Assembly (NCBI GenBank): GCA_051162045.1
Contig: JBISDI010000019.1
Direction: 5' to 3' (one strand)
From: Anaerozeibacter quisquiliarum
GTDB lineage: Bacteria > Bacillota > Clostridia > Christensenellales > Aristaeellaceae
Length of the DNA: 64,000 bases
How positions within the stretch are numbered: position 1 is the first letter of the stretch; the number at the start of each line of letters is the position of its first letter. Position numbers and translations under genes: made by a program. Below, in pieces: positions 8,943 through 17,645 of the stretch. The notes under the pieces are model-generated. The model searched no databases. It had not been told where the DNA came from and worked only from the letters and a program-made list of their open reading frames with translations.

Positions 8943-9598
8943 GCGCGCTCCTCCCCCTTGTGTACGCCGGTCACGGCGAACTGCACCCATTCGGCGATGT
9001 TGACCGCGTGGTCGCCGATGCGCTCGAGGTATTTGGCGATCATCAGCAGATCGAGCGCCTGCATCGCGCAGGACGGGTCTCGCGCGATCAGCTGCGCAAG
9101 TTCCTGTCTTACGGTGTCAAACAGCGCGTCCACTTCGTCGTCGGCCTCGATGACCGCGCCGGCCATGCCGGAGTCGCGCGCCACGAACGCGTCGATGGCC
9201 CGCTTGACCATGCCGATCGCGGCGCTCGCCATCGCGGGAATGTGCTCAAGCTCGGTTGCGTGCGGCGTCGCGCCCATCATCAGCACCAGTTCCGAGATGT
9301 CGGCCGCCTGGTCGCCGATGCGCTCCATGTCGGTAATCATCTTGAGCGCCGCGGAGATAAAGCGCAAATCGCGCGCCACCGGCTGCTGCTGCAAGAGCAG
9401 CTTCAGGCACAGGCTCTCGATATCGCGCTCCTTTTGATCGATCTCGCGGTCGTATTCCATGATGCGCTGCGCAAGGGCCAGGTCGCGCTCGGTCAGCGCC
9501 TTTGCGCCCGAGTCGATCGCGTACTCGATCATCGCGCCCAACTCGATCAGCTCGGTGTTCAGCTTCATCAGCTGCTCGTCAAATCGGCTCCTCATCAT
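8939..9598 (-). CDS. phoU: Phosphate transport regulator PhoU
   Basis: 219 residues with two three-helix PhoU repeats. The metal-binding motifs 'ERIGDQAADISEL' and 'ERIGDHAVNIAEW' (E/D-rich helix signatures) are intact in the first and second repeat. It connects the Pst transporter to PhoR signalling. ATG 9598 follows GGAGG by 5 bases and overlaps the pstB stop by 4 bases. An upstream in-frame extension is antisense to pstB and was ignored. Confidence 0.92.
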   Translation of the reverse strand: MMRSRFDEQLMKLNTELIELGAMIEYAIDSGAKALTERDLALAQRIMEYDREIDQKERDIESLCLKLLLQQQPVARDLRFISAALKMITDMERIGDQAADISELVLMMGATPHATELEHIPAMASAAIGMVKRAIDAFVARDSGMAGAVIEADDEVDALFDTVRQELAQLIARDPSCAMQALDLLMIAKYLERIGDHAVNIAEWVQFAVTGVHKGEERA

Positions 9599-10344
9599 CC
9601 AAACCTCCCGGTGATGTAGTCCTCGGTGCGGGGATCCTTCGGCGTGGAGAACAGCGCCTCGGTCGCTCCCGCTTCGATCACCTCGCCCAGCAAGAAAAAG
9701 GCGGTGCGGTCGGAGATGCGCAGCGCCTGCTGCATGTTGTGGGTCACGATCGCGATCGTGTAGCGTTGCTTGAGCGACAGCGCCAACTCCTCGATCCGGG
9801 CGGTGGAGATCGGATCCAGCGCGCTCGTCGGCTCGTCCATCAGCAGCACCTCGGGTTCGACCGCCAGCGCGCGCGCGATGCACAGCCGCTGCTGCTGCCC
9901 GCCCGACAGCCCAAGCGCGCTCTTTTTCAGCCGATCCTTCAACTCGTCCCAGATCGCCGCGTCGCGCAGCGAGCGCTCGACCAGTTCGTCCAGCCGCGCC
10001 TTCGAGCGGATGCCGTGCGTGCGCGGGCCGTAGGCTACGTTATCGTACACGCTCATGGGAAACGGATTGGGCTTCTGGAATACCATGCCCACCCGCTTGC
10101 GCAACAGGTTCACGTCCATTGTACCATAAATATCCTGACCGTCCAGCAGAATCTCGCCCTCCACGCGGCAACCCTCGACCAGGTCGTTCATGCGGTTGAG
10201 CGACTTGAGCAGCGTGGACTTGCCGCAGCCCGACGGCCCGATCATCGCGGTGATTTGCCGGTCGGGTATCGTAAGGTTCACACCCTTGAGCGCCTGAAAC
10301 GCGCCGTAGTACAGGTTCACATCTTCGATCGTAAATTTGTTCAT
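9595..10344 (-). CDS. pstB: Phosphate ABC transporter ATP-binding protein
   Basis: 249 residues, standard PstB size. Walker A 'GPSGCGKST', the PstB-typical 'LLKSLNRMNDL', the Q-loop 'MVFQKPNPFPMS', signature 'LSGGQQQR' and Walker B 'VLLMDEPTSALDP' are all present. It hydrolyses ATP on the cytoplasmic face to drive phosphate import through PstC/PstA. It overlaps pstA and phoU by 4 bases each. Confidence 0.96.
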   Translation of the reverse strand: MNKFTIEDVNLYYGAFQALKGVNLTIPDRQITAMIGPSGCGKSTLLKSLNRMNDLVEGCRVEGEILLDGQDIYGTMDVNLLRKRVGMVFQKPNPFPMSVYDNVAYGPRTHGIRSKARLDELVERSLRDAAIWDELKDRLKKSALGLSGGQQQRLCIARALAVEPEVLLMDEPTSALDPISTARIEELALSLKQRYTIAIVTHNMQQALRISDRTAFFLLGEVIEAGATEALFSTPKDPRTEDYITGRFG

Positions 10345-11177
10345 GACAGCGACCCTTTCGCAATGCGCCGGGCGACGCGCATAGACAGCGTGTTAATCAG
10401 CACCACCAGTGCCATCAGCACCGCGGCCGTGGCGTAGGCTTGATTGACGTACAGCCCCTCGTTCGACAGCGCGTACATGTGAACCGACAGCGTGCGCACC
10501 GACTTAAGCAGCGATGTCGGCATCTGCGCCACGGTGCCGGCGGTGTAGATCAGCGCGGCGGTCTCCCCGACCACGCGCCCCACGCCCAGGATGACGCCGG
10601 CCAGGATGCCGGGCGCGGCGGCCGGCAGCGCGACGCGCGCCACGGTGCGCAGCCGCCCCGCGCCCAGGCCGAAGCTGCCCTCGCGGTAGCTGGCCGGCAC
10701 GGACAGCAGCGCCTCCTCGGCGGTGCGCATGATCAGCGGCAGGATCATGATCGACAGCGTGGCCGCGCCGGCCAGCAGCGAGTAACCCCACTTAAGCTGC
10801 GTCACGAAGAACATCATGCCGAACAGACCGTACACGATCGAGGGGATGCCCGACAGCGTTTCGGCGGTGACGCGCACGAGCGACACCAGAGGGCTGCCCT
10901 TGCGGGCGTATTCAACGAGATAAATGGCCGCGCCCACGCCCAGCGGCACCGCGAACAGCAGCGATAAGAGCGTCATCATCAGCGTGCTGAAAATCGCGGG
11001 CAGCATCGACACATTGGTCGAATTGTACTGCCACGCAAAGAGCGCGGGCGTCAGGTGAGGCACGCCCATGACCAGCACGTAGCCGACCAGCCCGACGACC
11101 AGGGAAAGCGTGACGAGCGCAGCGCCCCAAGTCAGCGCCCGGAGCAGGGGGGACAGCCAATCGATCTTTTTCTTCAT
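10341..11177 (-). CDS. pstA: Phosphate ABC transporter permease PstA
   Basis: 278 residues with about six membrane helices and the permease coupling region 'SIVYGLFGMMFF', 'LPLIMRTAEEALLSVPASYREGS'. The EAA-loop-like 'LPAAAPGILAGVILGVGRVVGETAAL' contacts PstB. Start ATG 11177 overlaps the pstC stop by 4 bases. Assigned PstA rather than PstC by order and by the C-terminal extension seen in PstA. Confidence 0.92.
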   Translation of the reverse strand: MKKKIDWLSPLLRALTWGAALVTLSLVVGLVGYVLVMGVPHLTPALFAWQYNSTNVSMLPAIFSTLMMTLLSLLFAVPLGVGAAIYLVEYARKGSPLVSLVRVTAETLSGIPSIVYGLFGMMFFVTQLKWGYSLLAGAATLSIMILPLIMRTAEEALLSVPASYREGSFGLGAGRLRTVARVALPAAAPGILAGVILGVGRVVGETAALIYTAGTVAQMPTSLLKSVRTLSVHMYALSNEGLYVNQAYATAAVLMALVVLINTLSMRVARRIAKGSLS

Positions 11178-12025
11178 GCGGCCGTCCTCCGTTTGATGAG
11201 CGAAAAGCTCAGGTTGATGATTAAAATGAATACGAACAGCACCGCGGCGGTGGCGATCAGCGCATCGCGGTGCAGGTCGGCGGCGTAGCCCATCTCCAGC
11301 ACGATGTTGGTGGTCAGCGTGCGCACGCCCTTGAGCAGCCCCGCGGGCATGCGCGCCTGGTTGCCGGCCACCATAATCACCGCCATCGTCTCGCCGATCG
11401 CGCGGCCCACGCCCAGGATCACGCCCGCCAGGATGCCCGACTTGGCGGCGGGCGCGACCGCGAAGAACACGCTGCGCTCATGGCTCGCGCCCAGCGCCAG
11501 GCTGCCCTCGTAGTAGCTCGCCGGCACGGCCATAAGCGCCGAATGCGCCACGCCCGTCACCGTGGGCAGGATCATCAGCCCCAGCAGCAGCGACGCGGTC
11601 AGCATGGCGTTGCCGCTGCCGCCAAACTGCGTGCGCACCATCTTAACCATCACCATCAGCCCGAAAAAGCCGTACACCACCGAGGGGATGCCGGCCATCA
11701 GGTCGACCGCCGGCCTGAGGATCCGGTAGAGCCGCCTGGGGCAGAAGTGGGTTAAGAAGATCGCCGTCATCAGCGCCAGCGGCACGCCTGCCACGATCGC
11801 GCCCGCGGTGACGTACAGGCTGCCGAGGATCATCGGCAGAATACCATAGATGTTGTTGCCCGGCTTCCACTTCTGCCCGAGCAGCAGGTCAAGCGGCCCG
11901 ATCTTGATGATCGTGGGCAGCGCGCTCGCGAACAGGAACAGGCAGATCAGCGCGACCGCCGCGATCGACGCGCAGGCCGCGATGATGAACACCCACCGCA
12001 TCAGCGCTTCCTTGTGTTTCAGCAT
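11174..12025 (-). CDS. pstC: Phosphate ABC transporter permease PstC
   Basis: 283 residues, about six membrane helices. 'GIPSVVYGFFGLMVMVKMV' and the coupling loop 'APAAKSGILAGVILGVGRAIGETMAVIMVAGN' are typical of PstC. The start ATG 12025 has GAGGG 5-6 bases upstream. It is separated from pstS by 93 bases holding a stem-loop, the usual place for differential expression of binding protein over membrane components. Confidence 0.92.
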   Translation of the reverse strand: MLKHKEALMRWVFIIAACASIAAVALICLFLFASALPTIIKIGPLDLLLGQKWKPGNNIYGILPMILGSLYVTAGAIVAGVPLALMTAIFLTHFCPRRLYRILRPAVDLMAGIPSVVYGFFGLMVMVKMVRTQFGGSGNAMLTASLLLGLMILPTVTGVAHSALMAVPASYYEGSLALGASHERSVFFAVAPAAKSGILAGVILGVGRAIGETMAVIMVAGNQARMPAGLLKGVRTLTTNIVLEMGYAADLHRDALIATAAVLFVFILIINLSFSLIKRRTAA

Positions 12026-12066
12026 AGAAACCCTCGCAATCCGTGAAGTATGGAGGACAGATCGGC

Positions 12067-12100
12067 CCTCCCGTCCCCCTCTTGGCGGGGGATGGGAGGG
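12067..12100 (-). terminator. Stem-loop between pstS and pstC
   Basis: Arms 12067-12080 and 12087-12100 (CCCTCCCGTCCCCC and GGGGGATGGGAGGG) pair over 14 positions with a single G-T type mismatch. No T-tract follows. It could partly terminate or stabilise the pstS transcript so that more binding protein than permease is made. The flanks vaguely resemble the GC-rich repeat family. Confidence 0.5.
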
Positions 12101-12118
12101 CGTCGCCCGCCGGGGTCG

Positions 12119-12970
12119 TTATCCAATCGCGTTCCAATCGGTCACTTCGCCGGTGAAGATCTGCCGCACGGTCTCGGCGCTCAGGTTCTCGATCGCGTTT
12201 TCCTTATTCACGATCACGGCCAAGCCGTCCATCGCGATCACGGTGGGCGCCGCGCCCTTTTCGAGTTCACTGTCCTTGAGCGCGCGCGAGGCCATGCCGA
12301 TGTCGGCGATGCCGTCCAAGGCCGCGTTGATGCCGGTGGTCGAATCGCTCATCTGGATGTCGATCACAGCCTCCGGATTGACCAGCAAATACGCTTCCTT
12401 GAGCTTCTCCATGAGCGGGGTGACCGACGACGAGCCCGCGACCACGATGGACCCGGAAGTCGGGGCGCCCGAGTAGGCCGGCGCTTCCGAAGCGCGCACG
12501 TAGTGGTTGGCCTCGACGACCTGCTGGCCGTTTTCCGACAGGATGAAGTTCACGAAGTCCTGCGCCAGCGCTTTGAGCTCGCCCACAGTCGCGATGTTGA
12601 ACGGGCGCGCCACCTTGTATTCGCCCGATTTGACGCCCTCGACCGTCGCGGCCACGCCGTCGATCTTCACGGCCTTCACGGTATCGGACAAGGAACCCAG
12701 CGACACATAGCCGATCGAGTTCGGATTGCCGGCCACGGTCGATAGCATGACGCCGGTGGTGCTGGCAATCAGCGCTTCCTCGTAAGTCTGATCGATCTTC
12801 TCGCCCGCGTCGTTCTTTACTTCCACCTTGAACAGCTCGATGAACGCGCCGCGCGTGCCCGAGCCGTCCTCGCGCGACACCACGGTGATACCGTCGAGCG
12901 CCGCCGCGCAGCTGGCCGCCCCCACGAGCAGGATCACAGACAGCATAATCCCCATCAGCTTCTTCATCAT
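12119..12970 (-). CDS. pstS: Phosphate-binding protein PstS, circularly permuted
   Basis: 283 residues with an N-terminal signal ('MKKLMGIMLSVILLVGAASC', a possible lipobox Cys at the end) for export to the cell surface. All hallmarks of PstS are present but in swapped order. The usual second half comes first ('GITVVSREDGSGTRGAF', then 'AGNPNSIGYVSLGSL', 'ARPFNIAT'). After a linker near residue 150-158 the usual first half follows ('SGSIVVAGSSSVTPLMEKL', 'DIGMASRALKDSE', 'DGLAVIVNKEN', 'IFTGEVTDWNAIG'). It ends exactly where normal homologues continue into 'VVSRE'. ATG 12970 has AAGGAG 6 bases upstream. The phosphate-binding Ser/Arg/Asp residues appear retained, so it should still bind phosphate. 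Confidence 0.9.
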   Translation of the reverse strand: MMKKLMGIMLSVILLVGAASCAAALDGITVVSREDGSGTRGAFIELFKVEVKNDAGEKIDQTYEEALIASTTGVMLSTVAGNPNSIGYVSLGSLSDTVKAVKIDGVAATVEGVKSGEYKVARPFNIATVGELKALAQDFVNFILSENGQQVVEANHYVRASEAPAYSGAPTSGSIVVAGSSSVTPLMEKLKEAYLLVNPEAVIDIQMSDSTTGINAALDGIADIGMASRALKDSELEKGAAPTVIAMDGLAVIVNKENAIENLSAETVRQIFTGEVTDWNAIG

Positions 12971-13116
12971 TGTTCTCTCCTTCTTACTTTGTACGCTGGT
13001 AGCATACCCCGGCGCGGTAAACCATACATACACCGAGCATCAAAAGCAGGTAAAGTGCGTCGATTCTTGCCGACCGGTTGCGGGCGGTTTATTACACTTC
13101 TGCCTACAATTTTCGC

Positions 13117-13144
13117 TTGAATAGACATGCCCGTTCAGTATAAT
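13117..13144 (+). promoter_or_regulatory. Sigma-A promoter of the cysD operon
   Basis: TTGAAT (13117-13122) and a perfect TATAAT (13139-13144) with a 16-base spacer. It lies 50 bases before the cysD start and opens the cysD-cysNC-sulfotransferase-thiN run. The pstS promoter must lie in the same divergent intergenic region, but I cannot define it. Confidence 0.8.
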
Positions 13145-13193
13145 ATATGAGGTAAAATAAACACACCGGTCATGGGCGGGAGGGATATTATCA

Positions 13194-14075
13194 TTGGATC
13201 ATCTGAACCGATTGGAGAGCGTGAGCGTACATATTTTACGCGACGCCTACGCGGCGTTTGACAATTTGTGCATGCTGTGGTCGATCGGCAAGGACTCGAC
13301 GGTACTCTTGTGGCTGGCGCGCAAGGCGTTCTTCGGCCACGTGCCCTTTCCGCTCATACACATCGACACGAGTTATAAGATTCCCGAAATGATCGACTAC
13401 CGCGACAAGCTCGCGCGCGAATACGGGCTGTACATGATCTACGGCGAAAACCGCGAGGCGCTCGAGGCAAGGCGCACGTTTCCCGACGGCGCGGTGTCGC
13501 GCGTCGAGTGCTGCCGGCTGCTCAAGACCGAGGCGCTGACCCACACATTGAGCGGCAAGTGGCCGCGCTATCGGCTGAACCTCGAGACCGGGGCATACGA
13601 GGTCGACAAAAACCGCCAGGCGTTCACCGGCGTGATCGTGGGCGCGCGCTCGGACGAGGAGGGCTCGCGCTCGAAGGAGCGCTACTTCTCCCCGCGCGAT
13701 AAAAACAACGACTGGGATCTGGACGACCAGCCTCCCGAGTTCTGGAACCAGTTCAAGACCGACTTCGCGCCCGGCACCCATGTGCGCATTCACCCGCTGC
13801 TCGATTGGACCGAGCTGAACATCTGGGAGTACATCGAGCGCGAAAACATCCCCACCGTGTCTTTGTACTACAATCAGGGCGATGGCAAGCGTTATCGTTC
13901 GCTCGGCTGCGCGCCCTGCACCGGCCCGATCGAATCTGAGTCGCGCAATGTCCGCGAGATCATCGAGGAGCTGAAGACCGGCGCGCTGTCGAACATCGCC
14001 GAGCGCAGCGGCCGCGCGCAGGACAAGGAGGACGGCGGCGGTCTCGAGACATTGCGGCGCAACGGCTACATGTAA
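13194..14075 (+). CDS. cysD: Sulfate adenylyltransferase subunit 2
   Basis: 293 residues. It makes adenosine 5'-phosphosulfate (APS) from ATP and sulfate, powered by the CysN GTPase. The PP-loop ATP pyrophosphatase motif 'SIGKDSTVLLWLARKAF' lies near residues 30-46; 'HIDTSYKIPEMIDYRD' and 'LGCAPCTGPIESES' are further CysD signatures. It starts with TTG, with GGGAGGG 9 bases upstream. The C-terminal 'RAQDKEDGGGLE' matches the family end. No cysH, cysI or cysJ is nearby, so the product probably feeds sulfation rather than cysteine synthesis. Confidence 0.94.
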   Translation: MDHLNRLESVSVHILRDAYAAFDNLCMLWSIGKDSTVLLWLARKAFFGHVPFPLIHIDTSYKIPEMIDYRDKLAREYGLYMIYGENREALEARRTFPDGAVSRVECCRLLKTEALTHTLSGKWPRYRLNLETGAYEVDKNRQAFTGVIVGARSDEEGSRSKERYFSPRDKNNDWDLDDQPPEFWNQFKTDFAPGTHVRIHPLLDWTELNIWEYIERENIPTVSLYYNQGDGKRYRSLGCAPCTGPIESESRNVREIIEELKTGALSNIAERSGRAQDKEDGGGLETLRRNGYM

Positions 14076-14237
14076 TGGGGTCACGCGCGTCTGGCGTAGA
14101 GTGCTGTGCGTGAAACGGGAACGGGGGAATCCATTTGAACCGGCGGAGCCGGCACAAGTGATTTGAACATGGAGGGCTTTGGCCCCTCCAACCCCCCGAG
14201 GGTTCAGAAGCATATTTGGTACCGAAGGGGTGCATCC

Positions 14238-16127
14238 ATGAACGCGGTCAAAATGGACGAGGTCATGAACATCGTCACCGTCGGCCACGTCGACCACGGC
14301 AAATCCACCGTGATCGGCCGGCTGATGGCCGATACGCATACGCTGCCCGAGGGCAAACTCGAGTTCGTGCGCGAGCAGTGCCGTCGCAATTCAAAGCCCT
14401 TTGAATATGCGTTTTTGCTGGACGCGCTCAAGAATGAACAGGCGCAGGGCATCACGATCGACACCGCCCGCTGCTTTTTCAGGAGCGAGCTGCGCCGCTA
14501 CATCGTGATCGACGCGCCCGGCCACATCGAGTTCCTCAAGAACATGGTGACCGGCGCTTCCCGCGCCGAGGCGGCGCTGCTGGTGATCGACGCTTCGCGG
14601 GGCGTGGAGGAGAACACGCGCCGGCACGGCTACTTTTTGTCGATGCTGGGCATCAAACAGGTGGCGGTGCTGGTCAACAAGATGGACCTGGTCGATTACC
14701 GCAGGCAGGTGTTCGAGGACATCCAGGGCGAATATGAGCGCTTTTTAAAGAAGATCGACATCGCGCCCGCCGCCTTCATCCCGGTCAGCGGCATGGAAGG
14801 CGACAACATCGTGAACCACTCGGCCAATATGCCCTGGTACGAGGGCCCGAATGTGCTTACACAGATGGACGCGTTTGAATCCACGCCGCTGCCCGATCAA
14901 CTGCCGCTGCGCATGCCGGTCCAGGGGGTCTACAAGTTCACAGGCCGCGGCGACAGCCGCCGCGTCGTTGCGGGCACGGTCTCGGCCGGCGACATCCGCC
15001 CGAGCGATGAGGTGGTGTTCTACCCGTCGGGCAAGAAGACCCGGGTTAAGCAGCTGGAAATATTCAACGCCCCCGCTCCCGAGCGGTATGCCGCGGGGCA
15101 GGCGGCGGGCTTTACGATGACCGAGCAGATCTTCGTCAAGCGGGGCGAGGTGGTTTGCCGCGCGGGCGAGCGCGCGCCGTACGTGGGCGTGCGTCTGCGC
15201 GCCAACCTGTTCTGGCTGGGCAAGCGGCGTCTTACGGCGGGTATGGAGTACGGCTTCAAGTGCGGCACCGCTCACGTGAAGATGAAACTGGAGGCGGTGA
15301 CGCGCATCGTCAACGCCGCCACGCTGTCGAGCGCCTTGCGCCAGTACGTGGAGCGCAACGAAGTGGCCGAGTGTGTGATTACGCTTGAGCGCCCGATCGC
15401 GTTCGATCTGGCCGCGGACGACGAGTCCATCGGGCGGTTTGTGATCGTCGACAAGTACGAGATCGCCGGCGGCGGCATCATCACCGAGGCGCTCGAGGCG
15501 TTCGACTACGACGTGCGCAACATCCGCTGGTCGCCCGCGCGGCTGACCGCGGCCGAGCGGATCAAACACGGAGGCCTTCGCGGGCTGGTGGTGTGGATGA
15601 CCGGCTTGTCGGGCGCGGGCAAGACCACGATCGCGCAGGAGGTCGAGCGGATCCTGGTCGAGTCGGGTCGGCCGGCCTACATCCTGGACGGCGACGAGCT
15701 GCGGCGAGGACTGACCAGCGACCTCGGCTTTTCGCCCGAGGACCGCAAAACCAACATCCGGCGCGTGGCACATGTGGCGCAACTGTTCCGCAACGCCGGC
15801 CTGATTACGCTGGTGTCTCTGATCTCGCCCTATGAAGCAAGCCGCCGCGAGGCGCGCGAGGCGATCGGCCCGGACAGCTTCATCGAGGTTTACGTCAAGG
15901 CCAGCATCGAGACCTGCCGGCAGCGCGACCCCAAGAACCTGTACAAGAAGGCGATGGACGGCAAGCTCGCCGCCTTCACCGGCATCGACGAGCCCTACGA
16001 AGCGCCCGAGCACCCCGATCTGGTGCTGGACACCGAAGTATGGAGCGAAGAGGAGTGCGTGGAGAGCCTGATGGGCGCGATTGAGGCGAAGCTTGCGGAG
16101 ATGACGGCCGAGGGTGATGCCGGATGA
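14238..16127 (+). CDS. cysNC: Bifunctional sulfate adenylyltransferase GTPase / APS kinase
   Basis: 629 residues. The N-terminal EF-Tu-like GTPase (CysN) has 'GHVDHGKST' near residue 16, 'DAPGH' and 'NKMD', followed by beta-barrel domains. The C-terminal APS kinase (CysC, from about residue 448) has Walker A 'GLSGAGKTT', 'LDGDELRRGL' and 'DRKTNIRRV'. Together with CysD it converts sulfate to PAPS. ATG 14238 has AAGGGG 8-9 bases upstream; a longer in-frame extension upstream has no ribosome site. The 162-base gap after cysD contains a hairpin (14170-14190) that might modulate expression. The stop overlaps the sulfotransferase start (ATGA). Confidence 0.94.
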   Translation: MNAVKMDEVMNIVTVGHVDHGKSTVIGRLMADTHTLPEGKLEFVREQCRRNSKPFEYAFLLDALKNEQAQGITIDTARCFFRSELRRYIVIDAPGHIEFLKNMVTGASRAEAALLVIDASRGVEENTRRHGYFLSMLGIKQVAVLVNKMDLVDYRRQVFEDIQGEYERFLKKIDIAPAAFIPVSGMEGDNIVNHSANMPWYEGPNVLTQMDAFESTPLPDQLPLRMPVQGVYKFTGRGDSRRVVAGTVSAGDIRPSDEVVFYPSGKKTRVKQLEIFNAPAPERYAAGQAAGFTMTEQIFVKRGEVVCRAGERAPYVGVRLRANLFWLGKRRLTAGMEYGFKCGTAHVKMKLEAVTRIVNAATLSSALRQYVERNEVAECVITLERPIAFDLAADDESIGRFVIVDKYEIAGGGIITEALEAFDYDVRNIRWSPARLTAAERIKHGGLRGLVVWMTGLSGAGKTTIAQEVERILVESGRPAYILDGDELRRGLTSDLGFSPEDRKTNIRRVAHVAQLFRNAGLITLVSLISPYEASRREAREAIGPDSFIEVYVKASIETCRQRDPKNLYKKAMDGKLAAFTGIDEPYEAPEHPDLVLDTEVWSEEECVESLMGAIEAKLAEMTAEGDAG

Positions 16128-17014
16128 AGCAGGCGGTCAAGCAGGCGCTCCGGCATACCCCGCGGCTATACCGGGCGCTGAGCCGCACGTGCGCCAAGGC
16201 GCGCGAGCTGCGCCGGGGGCTTGCGCAACTCATAAAGCAGGGCATGTATATGTCGCGCAACTACCTCATCGATGACGAGCGCCGGCTGATCTATCTGTCC
16301 AACGCCAAGGCGGCCAGCACCTCGATCAAGGCCAGCATCCGAGGGCTGCATGGGGGGAGCGGCAACTATCGCGAGATCATCGACGCGGTGGCGCGGGACG
16401 AGCGCTACCTGAGCGACATCGACTTAGGCAATTATCCGGACTACTTCACGTTCACCTTCGTGCGCGATCCGTTCCGCCGGCTGGTCTCGTGCTATTTGAA
16501 CAAATACCAGACCGACAAGCATCTGTTGGGCATGGCGAGGCACGGGCTGTACGAGAAAGACGGCTACTTCGATCACTACCTGCTGGGCTTTCTGGCCCGG
16601 GACCGGGGCTTTACGCGCTTCGCGCGCCGGGTGTGCCTGATTCCCGACGCTCTGAGCGATCGCCATTTCGTCAGCCAGCAGTTCATGCTGCGGGACGGCG
16701 ATCGGCAATTGGCCCAGTTTGTGGGCAAGATGGAGGATCTGCCGGAGGCGTACGAGCCCATCCGCAAAAGATACGATCTGCCGCCGCTCGCCCGGCACAA
16801 CAAGACGGACAGCGAGGACGGCTGGATGGACATGTACGACTTGGATACGGCGCGGCGGGTGGCGCGGCGCTACCGGCACGACATTGAGGCATTCGGCTAT
16901 CAGGCGTCGCGGGACGCGCTGATGGCCTATCTCGAAAAAAAGAAGGGGAACGATGAACGGCATATGCCACGTGTTCGGCGCGGGCCCGCTTTTTTGGCCG
17001 GATCTCGCGATTGA
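16124..17014 (+). CDS. PAPS-dependent sulfotransferase (family 2, carbohydrate type)
   Basis: 296 residues. The 5'-phosphosulfate-binding motif appears as 'IYLSNAKAASTSIKASI' near residue 61, and the 3'-phosphate motif as 'FTFVRDPFRRLVSCYLNKY' near 108, with the conserved Arg and Ser. This is the pattern of sulfotransferase family 2 (PF03567), whose known members sulfate glycans. The N-terminus is basic with no convincing signal or membrane helix. Its ATG overlaps the cysNC stop by 4 bases, so synthesis of PAPS and its user are translationally coupled. The acceptor is unknown: a surface polysaccharide or a small molecule are both possible. The 3' end overlaps thiN by 62 bases. Confidence 0.82.
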   Translation: MKQAVKQALRHTPRLYRALSRTCAKARELRRGLAQLIKQGMYMSRNYLIDDERRLIYLSNAKAASTSIKASIRGLHGGSGNYREIIDAVARDERYLSDIDLGNYPDYFTFTFVRDPFRRLVSCYLNKYQTDKHLLGMARHGLYEKDGYFDHYLLGFLARDRGFTRFARRVCLIPDALSDRHFVSQQFMLRDGDRQLAQFVGKMEDLPEAYEPIRKRYDLPPLARHNKTDSEDGWMDMYDLDTARRVARRYRHDIEAFGYQASRDALMAYLEKKKGNDERHMPRVRRGPAFLAGSRD

Positions 17015-17636
17015 GGACGGCGACTGCGTGATCGCGGCGGACGCCGGCTATCGGCACGTGCAGGCGCTGGGGCTCAAAGCCGATGTGCTGATTGGGGACT
17101 TTGACTCGCTGGGCGAGCCGGGGCGGGCCGATGCGGGCCATGCTTCGCGATGCTTCGCGAACGGCCCCCGCGGCGATTCGTTCCCGCATGTGATCCGGCT
17201 GAACCCGGTCAAGGACGAGACCGACGTGCTGGCGGCGCTGATGTACGCGCTGGACAAGGGCTACCGAGCCTTCCGGCTATACGGCTGCGCGGGCGGGCGC
17301 ATGGCGCACACGCTGGCCAACATCGGCTGCCTCAATTATTTGGCCGAACGCGGTGCGCGCGGCTTCCTGTACGCGGACGGCGAGGTGCTGACCGCGGTCA
17401 AGGACGGTTCCTTGCGTTTCGGCGCCGCCTCGCGCGGGCCGGTGTCGGTATTCGCGCTGTCGGGCGAGTGCCGGGGCGTTACCGAAACCGGCCTCAAGTA
17501 TGCGCTCGACGATTATGCGCTGCGCCCCGCCTATCCGATCGGCGTCAGCAACGAGTTCATCGGCCGACCCGCCGAGGTATCGGTCCGGGAAGGCACGCTG
17601 CTGATCGTCTACGGGCCGGAGGCGGCGCTGTCTTAG
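16953..17636 (+). CDS. thiN: Thiamine pyrophosphokinase
   Basis: 227 residues. It transfers pyrophosphate from ATP to thiamine. The motif 'VIAADAGYRHVQALGLKADVLIGDFDSLGEP' region (residues about 26-55) holds the catalytic Asp cluster, and 'VKDETDVLAALMYAL' the second. AAGGGGA precedes ATG 16953 inside the sulfotransferase gene. An exact 10-bp tandem duplication (17141-17150 and 17151-17160) lies in a poorly conserved loop; because 10 is not a multiple of 3, losing one copy would shift the frame. Confidence 0.88.
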   Translation: MNGICHVFGAGPLFWPDLAIEDGDCVIAADAGYRHVQALGLKADVLIGDFDSLGEPGRADAGHASRCFANGPRGDSFPHVIRLNPVKDETDVLAALMYALDKGYRAFRLYGCAGGRMAHTLANIGCLNYLAERGARGFLYADGEVLTAVKDGSLRFGAASRGPVSVFALSGECRGVTETGLKYALDDYALRPAYPIGVSNEFIGRPAEVSVREGTLLIVYGPEAALS

Positions 17637-17645
17637 AATCATTTC

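Noticed and set aside
9599..9883. A 95-codon N-terminal extension of PhoU
   Set aside because: It is antisense-like Arg/His-rich sequence in the other frame of pstB. The ATG at 9598 has a ribosome site and the 4-base overlap typical of the operon.
14076..14237. Riboswitch or T-box between cysD and cysNC
   Set aside because: Only simple GC hairpins are visible; no T-box sequence, SAM-box pattern or terminator with T-tract.
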